Part shown: positions 10,372 through 19,023 of the stretch, piece after piece
How the letters are laid out: each line of letters starts with the position of its first letter
How positions within the stretch are numbered: position 1 is the first letter of the stretch
From: Desulfosudis sp034189195
Lineage (GTDB): Bacteria; Desulfobacterota; Desulfobacteria; Desulfobacterales; Desulfosudaceae
Reading direction: 5' to 3'
Length of the DNA: 64,000 nucleotides
NCBI GenBank assembly: GCA_034189195.1
Contig: JAXHVI010000227.1
Coordinates: 1 to 64,000 of the forward strand
Translations under genes and position numbers: made by a program
The notes under the pieces: generated by a model
The model's input: only the letters and a program-made list of their open reading frames with translations
What the model was told of the DNA's origin: nothing
The model's database searches: none

Positions 10372-10551
10372 ATGGAACAGATCCATATTCATACCGCCAA
10401 GACACAACTTTCCAGGCTCATCGCAGATGGCAAGGAAGTTGTTATCGCACGCTATGGCCGTCCGGCGGCAAAACTGGTGCCCATTACCCCGCTGTTGAAA
10501 GATCGTGTTCCGGGAACGGCTAAAAATAAAAGTGGATCTTCTCCAATTTAG
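10372..10551 (+). CDS. Orphan Phd/YefM-like antitoxin (short)
   Basis: This 59-residue reading frame has the N-terminal pattern of Phd/YefM antitoxins: TAKTQLSRLI, then GKEVVIARYGRPAAKLVPI. Such antitoxins bind DNA through this N-terminal fold and neutralise a toxin through a C-terminal tail. Between the SRL and GKE motifs it looks about three residues shorter than the usual family spacing, and the tail is short. No toxin gene (Doc, RelE or PIN type) follows; the next gene is on the opposite strand. It may be a decayed or orphan antitoxin. The upstream AGAGATCGGTC is only a weak ribosome-binding site. Confidence 0.6.
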   Translation: MEQIHIHTAKTQLSRLIADGKEVVIARYGRPAAKLVPITPLLKDRVPGTAKNKSGSSPI

Positions 10552-10625
10552 TGGGTGCGAAGGGTTCAAGGAGTCGAGGGTCCAAGGGTTTGTTTTTGAA
10601 AGATTTATAAAGGCTCTGTACCTGT

Positions 10626-11048
10626 TCACGCATAAAGCCCGCTGATGGCCGCCGCCGTCTCTTTTACTTTCTCCACCAGCCAGTCTGGTGAAAGCACCTT
10701 TACCCCTCTCACCCACGACACCACCTCCGGTTCGGACGAGGCGGTAAAGATCAGCGCAACACCATCCTTTTTCTGTTCTGTCTTCTGGTCCGGGCTCAGG
10801 CGCCGCTCTTTTGCAAAAGCCGCCGCATACCCGGTCAGCGACACCTCCACCTGGAAGGTCTCCTGCTTGATCACACCAAAGGCCTGGTTGAAATGCTTTT
10901 CGAAATTGTTGGTTTTCGGAAAAACAAACTTCCGGTCCGTGGGTTCCACCGCCTTCAGCCGGTGCACGGCCAGCAGCGCCGCGCGGTTCTCATCGGCCTG
11001 GCCATGGTGGACATCCAAATGGATCACTGACAGCCTGAGCCTCTTCAT
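10626..11048 (-). pseudogene. WYL-domain C-terminal remnant
   Basis: The 140-residue product resembles only the C-terminal half of WYL-domain transcription regulators: a beta-strand core with LLAVHRLKAVEPTDRKFVFP, then a WCX-like end with EVVSWVRGVKVLSPDWLVEKV. The N-terminal helix-turn-helix and most of the ligand-binding core are absent; intact relatives are about 300 residues or more. Its ATG overlaps the TGA of the upstream cbiK in an ATGA arrangement, so it could still be translated by coupling. I read it as a truncated regulator gene captured at the operon end, but a small stand-alone protein is possible. Confidence 0.5.
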
Positions 11049-11860
11049 CGCCGATCGCACATATAGATGGGGTTGGATGCTTTTCGTGCTTCGGCTACGG
11101 GAATTACCGCCAGCGCGCCGCGGATATGGGTTGCAAAAATGTCGATGATCGACCCACGCGAGCCCATCGCCTCGCTCTCCAAAGCGACCTGGATGCCATG
11201 GGCTTCCAGGGCTGTCTTCCAGGAGTCTTCCGGCCCGGCCAGGTCCTCGGCAAAATGGACGCCGGCCACCAGCATGAAAGGCATCAGGCGGACACGGCGA
11301 AAGCCCGCGTCGACAATTCGGCGGATAATGACATCCCGGTCGGGCCAGCCATCCTCGATCATTCCCACAAAAGCCCTTGTGCCGTAGATTTGCCGGAGAC
11401 GGCAGGAAAAGGCCGGGTAGGTCGTCCAGGCGCAGTGGTCCGTGCCGTGGCCCACCAGCACGACAGCCTCCGATTCATCCCGGGCGAAGACCGGCGCCAG
11501 GGCCTCAACGACGGCCTGGTGGTCCTCCTGACTGCACAGCAGGGAATGGCCTACACTCACTCGGCACGCGGGGTGCTGGACATCGTTGACCAGGCGGTAG
11601 AACTCATGGCCGCAGATCATGTTGAAGGACTGCACCACCGCCCAGGGATGGCCCTGATCGGCTAAACGGGCCAGAACCGTGGCTGGATCGAGGGTTTCAA
11701 TGTCACGTTTTTTAAGGCGATGGCGAATGGTGCGCGACGTATAAGCCCAGTGGATGTCGTGACCGGCAAACCGGGCTTTCAGGTGGCGGTCCACCTCCTC
11801 GTATACCGCCCGGGACCGGCTGGTGGTGCCGAAGGCGGCAATGATAATCGGGTGCATCAT
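11045..11860 (-). CDS. cbiK: Sirohydrochlorin cobaltochelatase, cytoplasmic CbiK
   Basis: This 271-residue CbiK-family enzyme inserts Co2+ into sirohydrochlorin, the entry step of the anaerobic cobalamin pathway. It starts directly with the chelatase fold (PIIIAAFGTTSRSRAVYEEV) and has no signal peptide, so it should act in the cytoplasm. Candidate metal ligands are the histidines in VGHGTDH and in MLVAGVHFAEDLAGPE, matching the two conserved active-site histidines of the family. Its start overlaps the end of the upstream radical SAM gene by four bases, and its stop overlaps the WYL remnant. With the exported paralogue upstream it recalls the CbiK-C/CbiK-P pair described in Desulfovibrio vulgaris. 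Confidence 0.9.
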   Translation of the reverse strand: MMHPIIIAAFGTTSRSRAVYEEVDRHLKARFAGHDIHWAYTSRTIRHRLKKRDIETLDPATVLARLADQGHPWAVVQSFNMICGHEFYRLVNDVQHPACRVSVGHSLLCSQEDHQAVVEALAPVFARDESEAVVLVGHGTDHCAWTTYPAFSCRLRQIYGTRAFVGMIEDGWPDRDVIIRRIVDAGFRRVRLMPFMLVAGVHFAEDLAGPEDSWKTALEAHGIQVALESEAMGSRGSIIDIFATHIRGALAVIPVAEARKASNPIYMCDRR

Positions 11861-12903
11861 GGCAAAGATTCTCTTTCAGTTGCGCTTGACGGGCGCCCAT
11901 GGTCCATCCGGTAAAGGGTACGGTACAAATCACAAGCCAGTAAAGGTTCGTGGCTTTGATTGTAAAAAAGCCTGCTGGGGCAGTCTCCCGGGCAGATCGC
12001 ATGGACCTCGCAGGCGGAACAGACGTCCGGTTGCGCGCGGCACGTTTTCAGTTGGGTCAGCGCTTCGTCGAGCGGCTGCCACACCGTGCCGGCGGCAAAC
12101 CGCGGATCGTCGAGCGTTTGCGCGCATGGAAAAATCCGTCCGTCCGGGGTGACCGCCAGGCTTTGGCCCAGGCCGGCATGGCAAAATCCGGAGCGCCTTT
12201 TTTGCTTGTCGGCGGCAGGGAACAACAATTCCCACTCGCGCCATTGGATGGGAACGGCCCGGCGGGCATTGACGGCATCCAACGTCGCGCGCATGCGCTG
12301 TAACCCCACATCCAATGTGGCGCGATCCGTCTGGGCAACAGCTTCCGGACCAAGGGTACGCCCTTTTCGGACCAGCAGATCCAGCCCGATCCCCCGTGCC
12401 ATCGAATATCCGGCCAGGATCAACACCAGTTCATCCAGCCTGGCCGCATTGGCCTGGGTGACCACGGTCGTCACCCGGAAAGGGATACGGGCCGATTCCA
12501 ACAGCTGCAGCCCTCTCAAAGTTTCCGCCGCCATGCCGCGCTGGGCTTGATGGACTTGGGGCGGACCGTCCAGGCTGACGCCCACCTGCATGTCGTGCTG
12601 TTGAAAAAGCCTCAACATATCCTGCGTCAGGCAGGTGCCGTTGGTCTGAATGCCGATGGTCAGGCACCGCCCGGTCTTGCGCGCCCGATCGGCCGCTGCT
12701 TCGACCAGGGTCGGCACCAGCGTCGGCTCGCCGCCGGTGAGCTGAAGATGAAAGCGCGAACCGGCTGTTGCGGCCAGACCGACAGCCTGCTCAAGGACGG
12801 CCATGGACATGTCCGCGGGCTCTAAGCCATCCCCGTGATAGCAGTAGCGGCAGCGCAGATTACAGCGAGCGGTCAGGACCAGTATAAGATAACGAACGTC
12901 CAC
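11857..12903 (-). CDS. Radical SAM/SPASM protein between two cbiK genes
   Basis: This 348-residue radical SAM enzyme has the [4Fe-4S]-binding motif CNLRCRYC (about residues 14-21), the LTGGEPT strand for SAM binding, and a C-terminal SPASM-type cysteine cluster with FPCAQTL, CSACEVHAICPGDC and a final cysteine. SPASM enzymes mostly modify peptides or proteins, some of them enzymes. No small precursor peptide is evident nearby. It lies between the exported and cytoplasmic cobaltochelatase genes, under the same riboswitch, and overlaps the next gene by four bases. A role in maturing a chelatase or modifying a tetrapyrrole is inference only. The start is a GTG without a strong ribosome-binding site. 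Confidence 0.8.
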   Translation of the reverse strand: MDVRYLILVLTARCNLRCRYCYHGDGLEPADMSMAVLEQAVGLAATAGSRFHLQLTGGEPTLVPTLVEAAADRARKTGRCLTIGIQTNGTCLTQDMLRLFQQHDMQVGVSLDGPPQVHQAQRGMAAETLRGLQLLESARIPFRVTTVVTQANAARLDELVLILAGYSMARGIGLDLLVRKGRTLGPEAVAQTDRATLDVGLQRMRATLDAVNARRAVPIQWREWELLFPAADKQKRRSGFCHAGLGQSLAVTPDGRIFPCAQTLDDPRFAAGTVWQPLDEALTQLKTCRAQPDVCSACEVHAICPGDCPSRLFYNQSHEPLLACDLYRTLYRMDHGRPSSATERESLP

Positions 12904-12933
12904 TAAAATATGTATCAGGCGCGCGGACCGGCA

Positions 12934-12969
12934 GCCCCCTCAGCCTGTCGACGAAACGGTCAAGGGGGC
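12934..12969. other. Intercistronic inverted repeat
   Basis: GCCCCCT (12934-12940) and AGGGGGC (12963-12969) can form a seven-base-pair stem in the gap between the exported cbiK and the radical SAM gene. There is no following T run on the minus strand, so termination is unlikely. It may stabilise or process the transcript. Confidence 0.35.
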
Positions 12970-12994
12970 CCCTGACCGGTTTCCCGCAACCGCC

Positions 12995-13879
12995 TTACTC
13001 GAAATGCTTCAGCGGGCCGCGGATGTGGTCCACCCAGATGGCGACGAAGTCATCATATTCCGCGGTGCCCTTCATTACCGGCACGCACGCAATGCCCGCC
13101 TTGGTGAAGACCGATTTCCAGGAATCATCCTCGTCGCCGGCCATGTCGTTCTTGGCGTGATCGCCGGCCACGGACATGAAGGGTATCAGGTAGGCTTTCT
13201 TGATTTTTTTCTGGAGCATCAACTCCTTGATCACATCGACGTCGGGATAGCCTTCCACCGTGCCGACGAAAATGTTCGGGTCTTTGAGCTGTAATTGAAA
13301 CATCAGGGCGGCATAGAAGGCATTGGACGGATGGGGCGTGCCGTGCCCCATGAGCACCACGGCATCATTCTTTTTCCGCTCCTTGGGGATGGTCTTCAAG
13401 ATGGCTGCGACGGTGCGCTCCATATCCTCCTGGGTGCTCATCAAGGGATAGCCCAGGAGGATCTTCTGAAACCGGCCCATGATTTTAAAGGACTCAACGG
13501 TGCGGCACAAGTCGTGGTACTCCTCGCCGCCGATGGTGTGCAGCGACTGCACGGCCACGTGGGTGAAATTCTCGTCCTGCATCCTGGCCAATGCTACTTC
13601 CGGCGAGTCCAGCCGTTTGCCCTGTTTGGCCAGCTTCGCCCGGATGATATGAGACGTATACGCCCAGCGGACGGGGGTGTCCGGAAACGCCGCTTTGACC
13701 TGCTTTTCGATGTTTTCGAACGAAACCTGGGCAGATTCCTCGCTGGAGCCGAATGACACCAACAGGATGCCGACCTTTTGGGAAAGTGTGTGCCCGTGGT
13801 CGGCATAGGCATGAACCGTTCCAAAGGCCGCCAATAGAATTAAAGTCAACAGCATACTAAAAAGTTTTTTCTTGTCCAT
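12995..13879 (-). CDS. cbiK: Exported (periplasmic-type) cobaltochelatase CbiK
   Basis: This 294-residue CbiK-family protein has an N-terminal signal peptide (MDKKKLFSMLLTLILLAAFG, cleavage likely after HAYA). The chelatase fold follows, with GILLVSFGSSEESAQVSFENI, the active-site motif LMGHGTPHPSN and the second histidine region FMSVAGDHAKNDMAGDE. I chose ATG 13879 because GGAGGAGAAAA sits directly before it; the longer upstream frame has no such site. Periplasmic CbiK paralogues are known in sulfate reducers and have been linked to metal or haem handling rather than cobalamin synthesis. It is the first gene after the riboswitch and terminator at 14.1-14.3 kb. Its exact substrate here is unknown. 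Confidence 0.88.
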   Translation of the reverse strand: MDKKKLFSMLLTLILLAAFGTVHAYADHGHTLSQKVGILLVSFGSSEESAQVSFENIEKQVKAAFPDTPVRWAYTSHIIRAKLAKQGKRLDSPEVALARMQDENFTHVAVQSLHTIGGEEYHDLCRTVESFKIMGRFQKILLGYPLMSTQEDMERTVAAILKTIPKERKKNDAVVLMGHGTPHPSNAFYAALMFQLQLKDPNIFVGTVEGYPDVDVIKELMLQKKIKKAYLIPFMSVAGDHAKNDMAGDEDDSWKSVFTKAGIACVPVMKGTAEYDDFVAIWVDHIRGPLKHFE

Positions 13880-14073
13880 TTTTCTCCTCCATGTTTTGAG
13901 ATTAAACAGCTTTTTCGAGATTGGTTCCCCCCGCCCCAGGCCGCGCCGATGCAACGGTCCGAAACAGATCGGGGGCAGCCGCTAAAAAAATGTGGATGAC
14001 GCGAAGAGAATACTCCTGCCAGGAAATTCCTCTTCGCGCCATCCCTGGCGTGCGGCATCAACCGGTATCAAAA

Positions 14074-14112
14074 TAAAAAAGCCCTTCATGCGAAAAACAC
14101 GCATGAAGGGCT
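14074..14112 (-). terminator. Riboswitch-linked intrinsic terminator upstream of exported cbiK
   Basis: A perfect 13-base-pair stem (14080-14092 with 14100-14112) encloses a seven-base loop. On the minus strand it is followed by a T run, visible as A residues at 14074-14080. It lies between the cobalamin riboswitch and the gene, the position expected of an expression platform that stops transcription when cobalamin is bound. Confidence 0.85.
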
Positions 14113-14180
14113 GCACCCAGCTTCCTTGGCCCTGCATCGCCTGCATCCGATACCACGTCGGATCAGAGGCATTCCATCAT

Positions 14181-14345
14181 CAAAGGCAGGTCTTCTGGCT
14201 TCCGGATCACTCTACCTTCCGCACCTTCCCGTTTCGATGAGATCCGAAACAGTGGCATCCGCGGATTTCGTCCCCGGTTACAGCGGCGGGACCGCTCCCG
14301 ATTTGAACGGGATTCCCTATTAAGCCCGTGGGCACCTTTTTCTTA
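14181..14345 (-). promoter_or_regulatory. Cobalamin riboswitch (cbiK leader)
   Basis: Read on the minus strand, the segment contains the cobalamin-riboswitch B12-box core (TCCCGCCGCTGTAA; complement of 14279-14292), a preceding TTAATAGGGAATCCCG element near 14320, and the closing AGAAGACCTGCC near 14185-14196. Order and spacing match the AdoCbl/B12 aptamer class. It precedes exported cbiK and is followed by a strong terminator, so the operon should be repressed by cobalamin. Confidence 0.9.
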
Positions 14346-14373
14346 TTGTGAAGCATATACGACGGCTTGTCAA
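14345..14373 (-). promoter_or_regulatory. Promoter of the cbiK riboswitch transcript
   Basis: On the minus strand TTGACA (14373-14368) is separated by exactly 17 bases from CACAAT (14350-14345), just upstream of the riboswitch. The -35 element overlaps the end of the cobN-like pseudogene. This is a motif match. Confidence 0.55.
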
Positions 14374-16474
14374 GCCATTTGTTTTGAAAGTAATTCAGCG
14401 TGAAAGGCGATGGCGGCCTCCAGCAGGCGACGGGTGATCTCCTCCAGGGCGTAGGAGTTCTCTTTGCGCAACCACGCGCGGTTCTCTTCATCCAGGATGT
14501 AGGTGTGCACCACGGCGTCCAAGAGCGGTTTGGGCTTCCGGCCGCCCACCGCCATGGCTGCAGTGGCCATCCCCCCCTGGCTGACGGCACAACAGCCGCA
14601 ATCGAGCACGTCGTACTCGGCCGAGGACTGTTTCATGAAGGTGACCTCCACCCGGGGGCGCGGTCGGCGCGACCCGTCCGGCAACGCCAACACCAGACCA
14701 GCCGGGTCCATGGGCAGTGTTTTCAGCACCCGCCCCTGACCATCCCACACCGGCCGTGCGCCCATGAGGGCCAGGATCTGGCACAGCAGTTCGCCGTCGG
14801 ACTTGAAGGCGTCGGAACTCCAGATGCTGATGCCCACGCTTTCGGGAAAGCGTTCTTCTTCCCGGTACCTGAGCAGCAGCTTGTCGGCCATCTCGCACCC
14901 GATCTTTCATGCGGTGCGGGTAGGCAGGATGGTCACATCGGTGGCGTAAAAATTGCGGCCCGTGGGCAACACCGCCGGATTGCCCCGGCTGACCGCGCCG
15001 CTCAGTCCGGGAGAAATGTACCGGCCGTCGAGCCCCTGGAGCAGCCGGTCGATTTCTTCATCGCAGCGGGCGAGGTGTTCGGCAACGGCTTTACAATAAG
15101 GAACCAACGATTTGAGGTGCTCCTCCGGCACTTTGGCTGGGCCGCCCCGGAGGATTTGCCCGATCAGGGCCGCCGCCCCCTCGTAAGCATCCGCAGTGAT
15201 GTTTCCTGACCAGGCGCAGAGGGTTGCAAGGTCGGGCAGGTCAGGCGGCGGCGTCCGCAAGATGGTCGCCAGAATCTTGGCCGTGCCGCCGGTGTCCGGC
15301 GGCATGCCCACATCGTAACCGGCCTTTTTCATCTGCCGCAACACCCGGGCCATGCTCTCGAAGGCGTCCAGCCCCACGGCCATGCCCACGGTGGCTTCCA
15401 TGCCCTTGCAGGGGTTGTTGTGCAGCACGAAAGTGATGCGCTTGTCCCGGTTGGCAGTGCGACGCAGGGTCACCCACCGTTTGACCCGTCGGCAGAGAGT
15501 GTCGATGCGTTCACCGATCGGCAGAAAGGGACGGTACCCGATGCCAGCGGGCTGTTGCGGATCCTGGCGGCTGCCGGCCACCAAAATCGGCGCGATCACG
15601 CCGTTGGTCTCCGGCTGGGCCAGGAAATAGACGGCGGTCATGGCCGGCAACCCCTGGGGATCGGCCCGCCGCTGGTCCGGGCTCTGGCTATGAGCGCGCA
15701 GCAATTGGATGACGGGCACGTCCAGGCCTTCCAGCAAATGCAGCCGGTCGGTGTTTTTGACCAGGCGCCCGGCCATCAAATTGAGCACCACATCCACACC
15801 CGCCGTTTTGAAAAAATCCAGCCACGGCGGTTCCCGGTCGCCGTCGCCGCCTTCCACGCCGGCGCAAAAGACGCGCGCGGGCATCCTGCCGTGGGATTCC
15901 AAAACGATGATCACCGCATCCACATCGGCGGTGTTCTCCTCCACCAATTGGGTGTAGTAGAATAGCACGCCGATCCCGGGGCGGTTGGCGGCGGCATGAT
16001 TCGCATACCATGCCCGATACGCCGTCATGTCGGTAAAGGGTTGCGGGGACCGGGGATGATAGATGCCGGTGGTGGCCACCTTTTCGGACTGTGCAAAAGC
16101 GCAACCCTCACCGGCCTATGGGCCAGAAACAAGATGCCGTTGACGAAATTGGTCAACGACACCCTGGCGACATAGTGCCTGAACTCGACCGCCGTCTCGG
16201 AAGAAAAGGTGGTAAAATCGGCGGGCATCTCGGGAGAGAGCCCGATGCGCCGGGCCACCCGGCGACCGGCCTCCAGAAACGCGTCATAGCCGGGCAGGCC
16301 CACGGCGAGATCGGCGATCAACAGATCAACCGCATCGGTCAAATTTTCAATCGATCCGGCCGCCGTGGTCTGGACGGCAAACTGCAGGTCGATGCCGTCG
16401 GCTTCGAGGCGCTCGACCACCCGCTGCCAGGTTCGATGGTGGAACATGAGACTGTGAACGTAAAGGATGCGCAT
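14370..16474 (-). pseudogene. Broken CobN-like chelatase gene
   Basis: Three consecutive minus-strand pieces (16474-16085, 16079-14907, 14891-14370) together resemble a CobN-type chelatase subunit but total about 700 residues instead of about 1,250. A frameshift lies near 16080. A TGA at 14909-14907 falls exactly where the intact CobN at 26.8-30.6 kb has Trp (PTPAAWEVGVRLGDAL there, PTRTA-stop-KIGCEMADKL here), so a single TGG-to-TGA change explains it. In the last piece long internal segments are missing after PRPRVEVTF and again after YDVLDCGCC. The gene follows the btuB-type receptor in a riboswitch-led unit. Sequencing error could account for the frameshift, but not for the missing segments. 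Confidence 0.75.
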
Positions 16475-16488
16475 GGGCTCCTCGCTGG

Positions 16489-18528
16489 TTAAAACTGAAA
16501 ACCGTAAGATGCGTAAAAGGCGCGGCCCGGCTTGGGGTAGCCGCGTTTCTCGTAGTAGTCCTTGTCAAAGATGTTGTCGATTTTAAACAACAGACGATGA
16601 TGATCGAACAGGGTTGTCCCGATGGCCAGATCCACGACCGTAAAGGATGGATACTCGATTTCCGGGTAGCCTGCGGTCACCCAGTCGGTATCCTTCATTT
16701 CACCCTGGCTGCGGACGTGCAACTTCCCATCGAACAGGCCGTCATTATACTGGATGCCATAGTTGATGGTATACTCGGCGACATTATGGATGTCGTGCAT
16801 GGTCCCGTCCGACTGCTCTTCCTCGGCCTTGAAAATATGCGTCGCGTTGGCGAACAACTCGAGTGAACGATCCCAGCCCAGGGGGGCGCCGATATCGAAT
16901 GAGACCATGGTCTCCAGGCCTTCGATCTCTGCGCCGAGGCCATTTTCATAGGTCTTGTAATTGCCGATCTGCACGCTGACGATCTTGTCGTCCACGTCGG
17001 TGTGAAAACAGGTCACATCCAGGGACAGCCCCCAGACTGGACGGTCGAACCCCACCCCGACATCGTAGGAGAGAGACGTTTCCGGGTCCAGATTGGCATT
17101 GCCCTCGGTGGTCATGGTTTCGCCATCGACCTCGGTTTGGGAATATCCGGCCAATTCCCAGGCGCTGGGGGGAACAAAGGCCTGGCCGACGGTGGTGTGC
17201 AGGCGGACCCCTATATCAAAAAGGTAATTCAAACCGGCGCGGGGACTGAAGGTCGAAAAACTTTCCGCTTTGGGGGTGAAGTCGGTCTTGTAGGGCGTTT
17301 CCACGGTTTCGACGTCGAAGGTGTCGTAACGTCCACCGGCGGTGGCGGTCAGCTGTTCGTTCATGAATTTCCAAATGGTCTCCAGATATCCAGCCATGTT
17401 CTCACGACTCTCGTCGGGAGAGGACGGGGCCTTGCGACTGCCGTCTGTATTGTAGCTGCGGCTCTCCTTGTCGATGTCCTGATAGTCGACGCCAACGATA
17501 AACCGATGCACCGACCAGGTGATCTCATCCTTGAGTTGAAGTCCCTGCCAGCTGGTTTCCGAGTCGTAACTCCGATAAGCGGGCACGATGGTGGAGCCGC
17601 TGTAGCGCTTGTAATACTCAGCCTTTTCACCGGTATAATAGGCGGTAAAGGCCAGCCGGTTGTTCAGTCCCAGGTTACCGCCAAGGGTGCAATCCATGCC
17701 GTGATTGTCGATATCCTTGTTTTGCGGCCGGGCATCGCCGTAAGCAATGTCGCCGGGGGTTTCGATGTCACGGCCCTGGTAGATGTCGCCGCTCACATCG
17801 ATGCGCCAGGCCTCGCCCAGATCAGCACCCAGCCGAAGCCCCCCGTTGCGGGTCTCGAAGCTGGTGTTGGCCCGCTTTTCACCGCTGCCCATGGTGAGGT
17901 CGTCTTGCTGGTCGTAGCGCCGGCCATATATATCGAAATCAAAACGTGAGCCAAGGCCGCCGCCCAGGGATGCTTTTTGATAATTGGTTTCAAAAGACCC
18001 AAATCCAATCTTGGCATCACCGGTCAACTCATCTGTATTTTTCTTGGTGATGATATTCACCACGCCGCCCATGGCCTCACCACCGTAAAGCGATGATGCC
18101 GGGCCTTTGAGGACTTCGATACGCTCGATGTTATCCGCCAGTACGGTGGCCAGGTTTGTGGCCCCCACCGGGCGACCGTTTTTCAGCATCAGCGAGTGCT
18201 TGGTGATGCCCTTGAATTCGGGCCGGAATCCACGGATACCGATGCCGGCCAGGGCGCCGGGATATTCGATAACGCCGATGGAAGCATTTTTTTTCAGCTG
18301 CTCGGTGATCGTCTCCCCCACGGTCAAGTCGATGTCCAGGCTGTCGATCACCTCGATCTTGGTCGGTATTTCCTGGATATTCTCCTCGCTGCGGGTGGCC
18401 GTGACCACCATATCCTCCACGATTTCTTTTCTCTTGGGTTCCTCGGCATCGGCCGCCCACGCGGCAGAGCCCGACAACACTAATATCACCATCAGCGTCA
18501 AAAAACTTTTTCCGACAATCGTCTTCAT
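16489..18528 (-). CDS. btuB: TonB-dependent outer-membrane receptor, BtuB type
   Basis: This 679-residue receptor has a signal peptide ending near SGSAAWA and a TonB-box-like segment (IVEDMVVTATR, about residues 35-45). The plug domain has LKGPASSLYGGEAMGGVVNI, and a 22-strand-type beta barrel ends in the aromatic C-terminal signature YASYGFQF. The GGAGG ribosome-binding site before ATG 18528 is strong. A cobalamin riboswitch and terminator lie directly upstream, which supports cobalamin or another corrinoid as substrate. The next gene on the same strand is the broken cobN-like gene, 14 bases on. Substrate specificity cannot be read from sequence alone; a metal-tetrapyrrole other than cobalamin is possible. 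Confidence 0.85.
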   Translation of the reverse strand: MKTIVGKSFLTLMVILVLSGSAAWAADAEEPKRKEIVEDMVVTATRSEENIQEIPTKIEVIDSLDIDLTVGETITEQLKKNASIGVIEYPGALAGIGIRGFRPEFKGITKHSLMLKNGRPVGATNLATVLADNIERIEVLKGPASSLYGGEAMGGVVNIITKKNTDELTGDAKIGFGSFETNYQKASLGGGLGSRFDFDIYGRRYDQQDDLTMGSGEKRANTSFETRNGGLRLGADLGEAWRIDVSGDIYQGRDIETPGDIAYGDARPQNKDIDNHGMDCTLGGNLGLNNRLAFTAYYTGEKAEYYKRYSGSTIVPAYRSYDSETSWQGLQLKDEITWSVHRFIVGVDYQDIDKESRSYNTDGSRKAPSSPDESRENMAGYLETIWKFMNEQLTATAGGRYDTFDVETVETPYKTDFTPKAESFSTFSPRAGLNYLFDIGVRLHTTVGQAFVPPSAWELAGYSQTEVDGETMTTEGNANLDPETSLSYDVGVGFDRPVWGLSLDVTCFHTDVDDKIVSVQIGNYKTYENGLGAEIEGLETMVSFDIGAPLGWDRSLELFANATHIFKAEEEQSDGTMHDIHNVAEYTINYGIQYNDGLFDGKLHVRSQGEMKDTDWVTAGYPEIEYPSFTVVDLAIGTTLFDHHRLLFKIDNIFDKDYYEKRGYPKPGRAFYASYGFQF

Positions 18529-18584
18529 TTTTTCCTCCGTTCAAAGTAGTTATTGACTTCCGTCATGCGTCGTGCTGCGAGGAA

Positions 18585-18607
18585 GAAAAAAAGCCCCTGA
18601 CGGGGCT
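18585..18607 (-). terminator. Riboswitch-linked terminator upstream of btuB
   Basis: AGCCCC (18592-18597) and GGGGCT (18602-18607) form a six-pair stem with a four-base loop; on the minus strand a T run follows (A residues at 18586-18592). It sits between the aptamer and the receptor gene, as expected for a transcription-terminating expression platform. Confidence 0.75.
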
Positions 18608-18713
18608 CGAATGGGGTCTGTTCTTTTGCGGAAAGGCAAAGCCGGTGGAAACCTTTTCAGCACTTTCGTCAAAGCAGGACCGAATCCTCGTCAGTCTGAT
18701 ACACTTTGCCTGC

Positions 18714-18898
18714 AGCCGGCAGGTCTTCTGGCTTCACCGCCCGACAAGCGGCCTTCCCACTGCTCAATCAGAGCGCAGCAGTGACCATTGTCTTGCCCAT
18801 CGGGTTCCCCGTCCGTTTAAAGGACAGGGCGGTGTCACAGCGGCGGGACCGCTCCCGATTTTCACGGGATTCCCTGTTATCGCCCGGCACATGCATGC
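18714..18898 (-). promoter_or_regulatory. Cobalamin riboswitch (btuB leader)
   Basis: On the minus strand the B12-box core TCCCGCCGCTGTGA (complement of 18836-18849) is preceded by an AACAGGGAATCCCGTG element and ends in AGAAGACCTGCC near 18718-18729. The peripheral part between the core elements is longer than in the other three copies. It should repress the receptor gene when cobalamin is plentiful. The remaining leader (18529-18713) and the stretch 18899-19023 contain no gene that I can support. Confidence 0.88.
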
Positions 18899-19023
18899 CT
18901 TGGGCGGCCGGATGCCCGAATGCGGTTTCAGTAACTCCCTTCGGTGTCATTCCGTGTCGGGTGAACACCTGAAACCACTTCCATTCGTATTTGTTTATTT
19001 TTTTGAGATCACATCCTCTCGCT

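Noticed and set aside
14080..14112. Strong hairpin considered as an insertion-sequence end or small RNA
   Set aside because: Its position after the cobalamin aptamer and the T run on the minus strand make it a riboswitch terminator.
14907..14909. TGA in the cobN-like gene as a possible selenocysteine codon
   Set aside because: The position corresponds to Trp in the intact CobN, not to a Cys or catalytic residue, and other breaks show decay.
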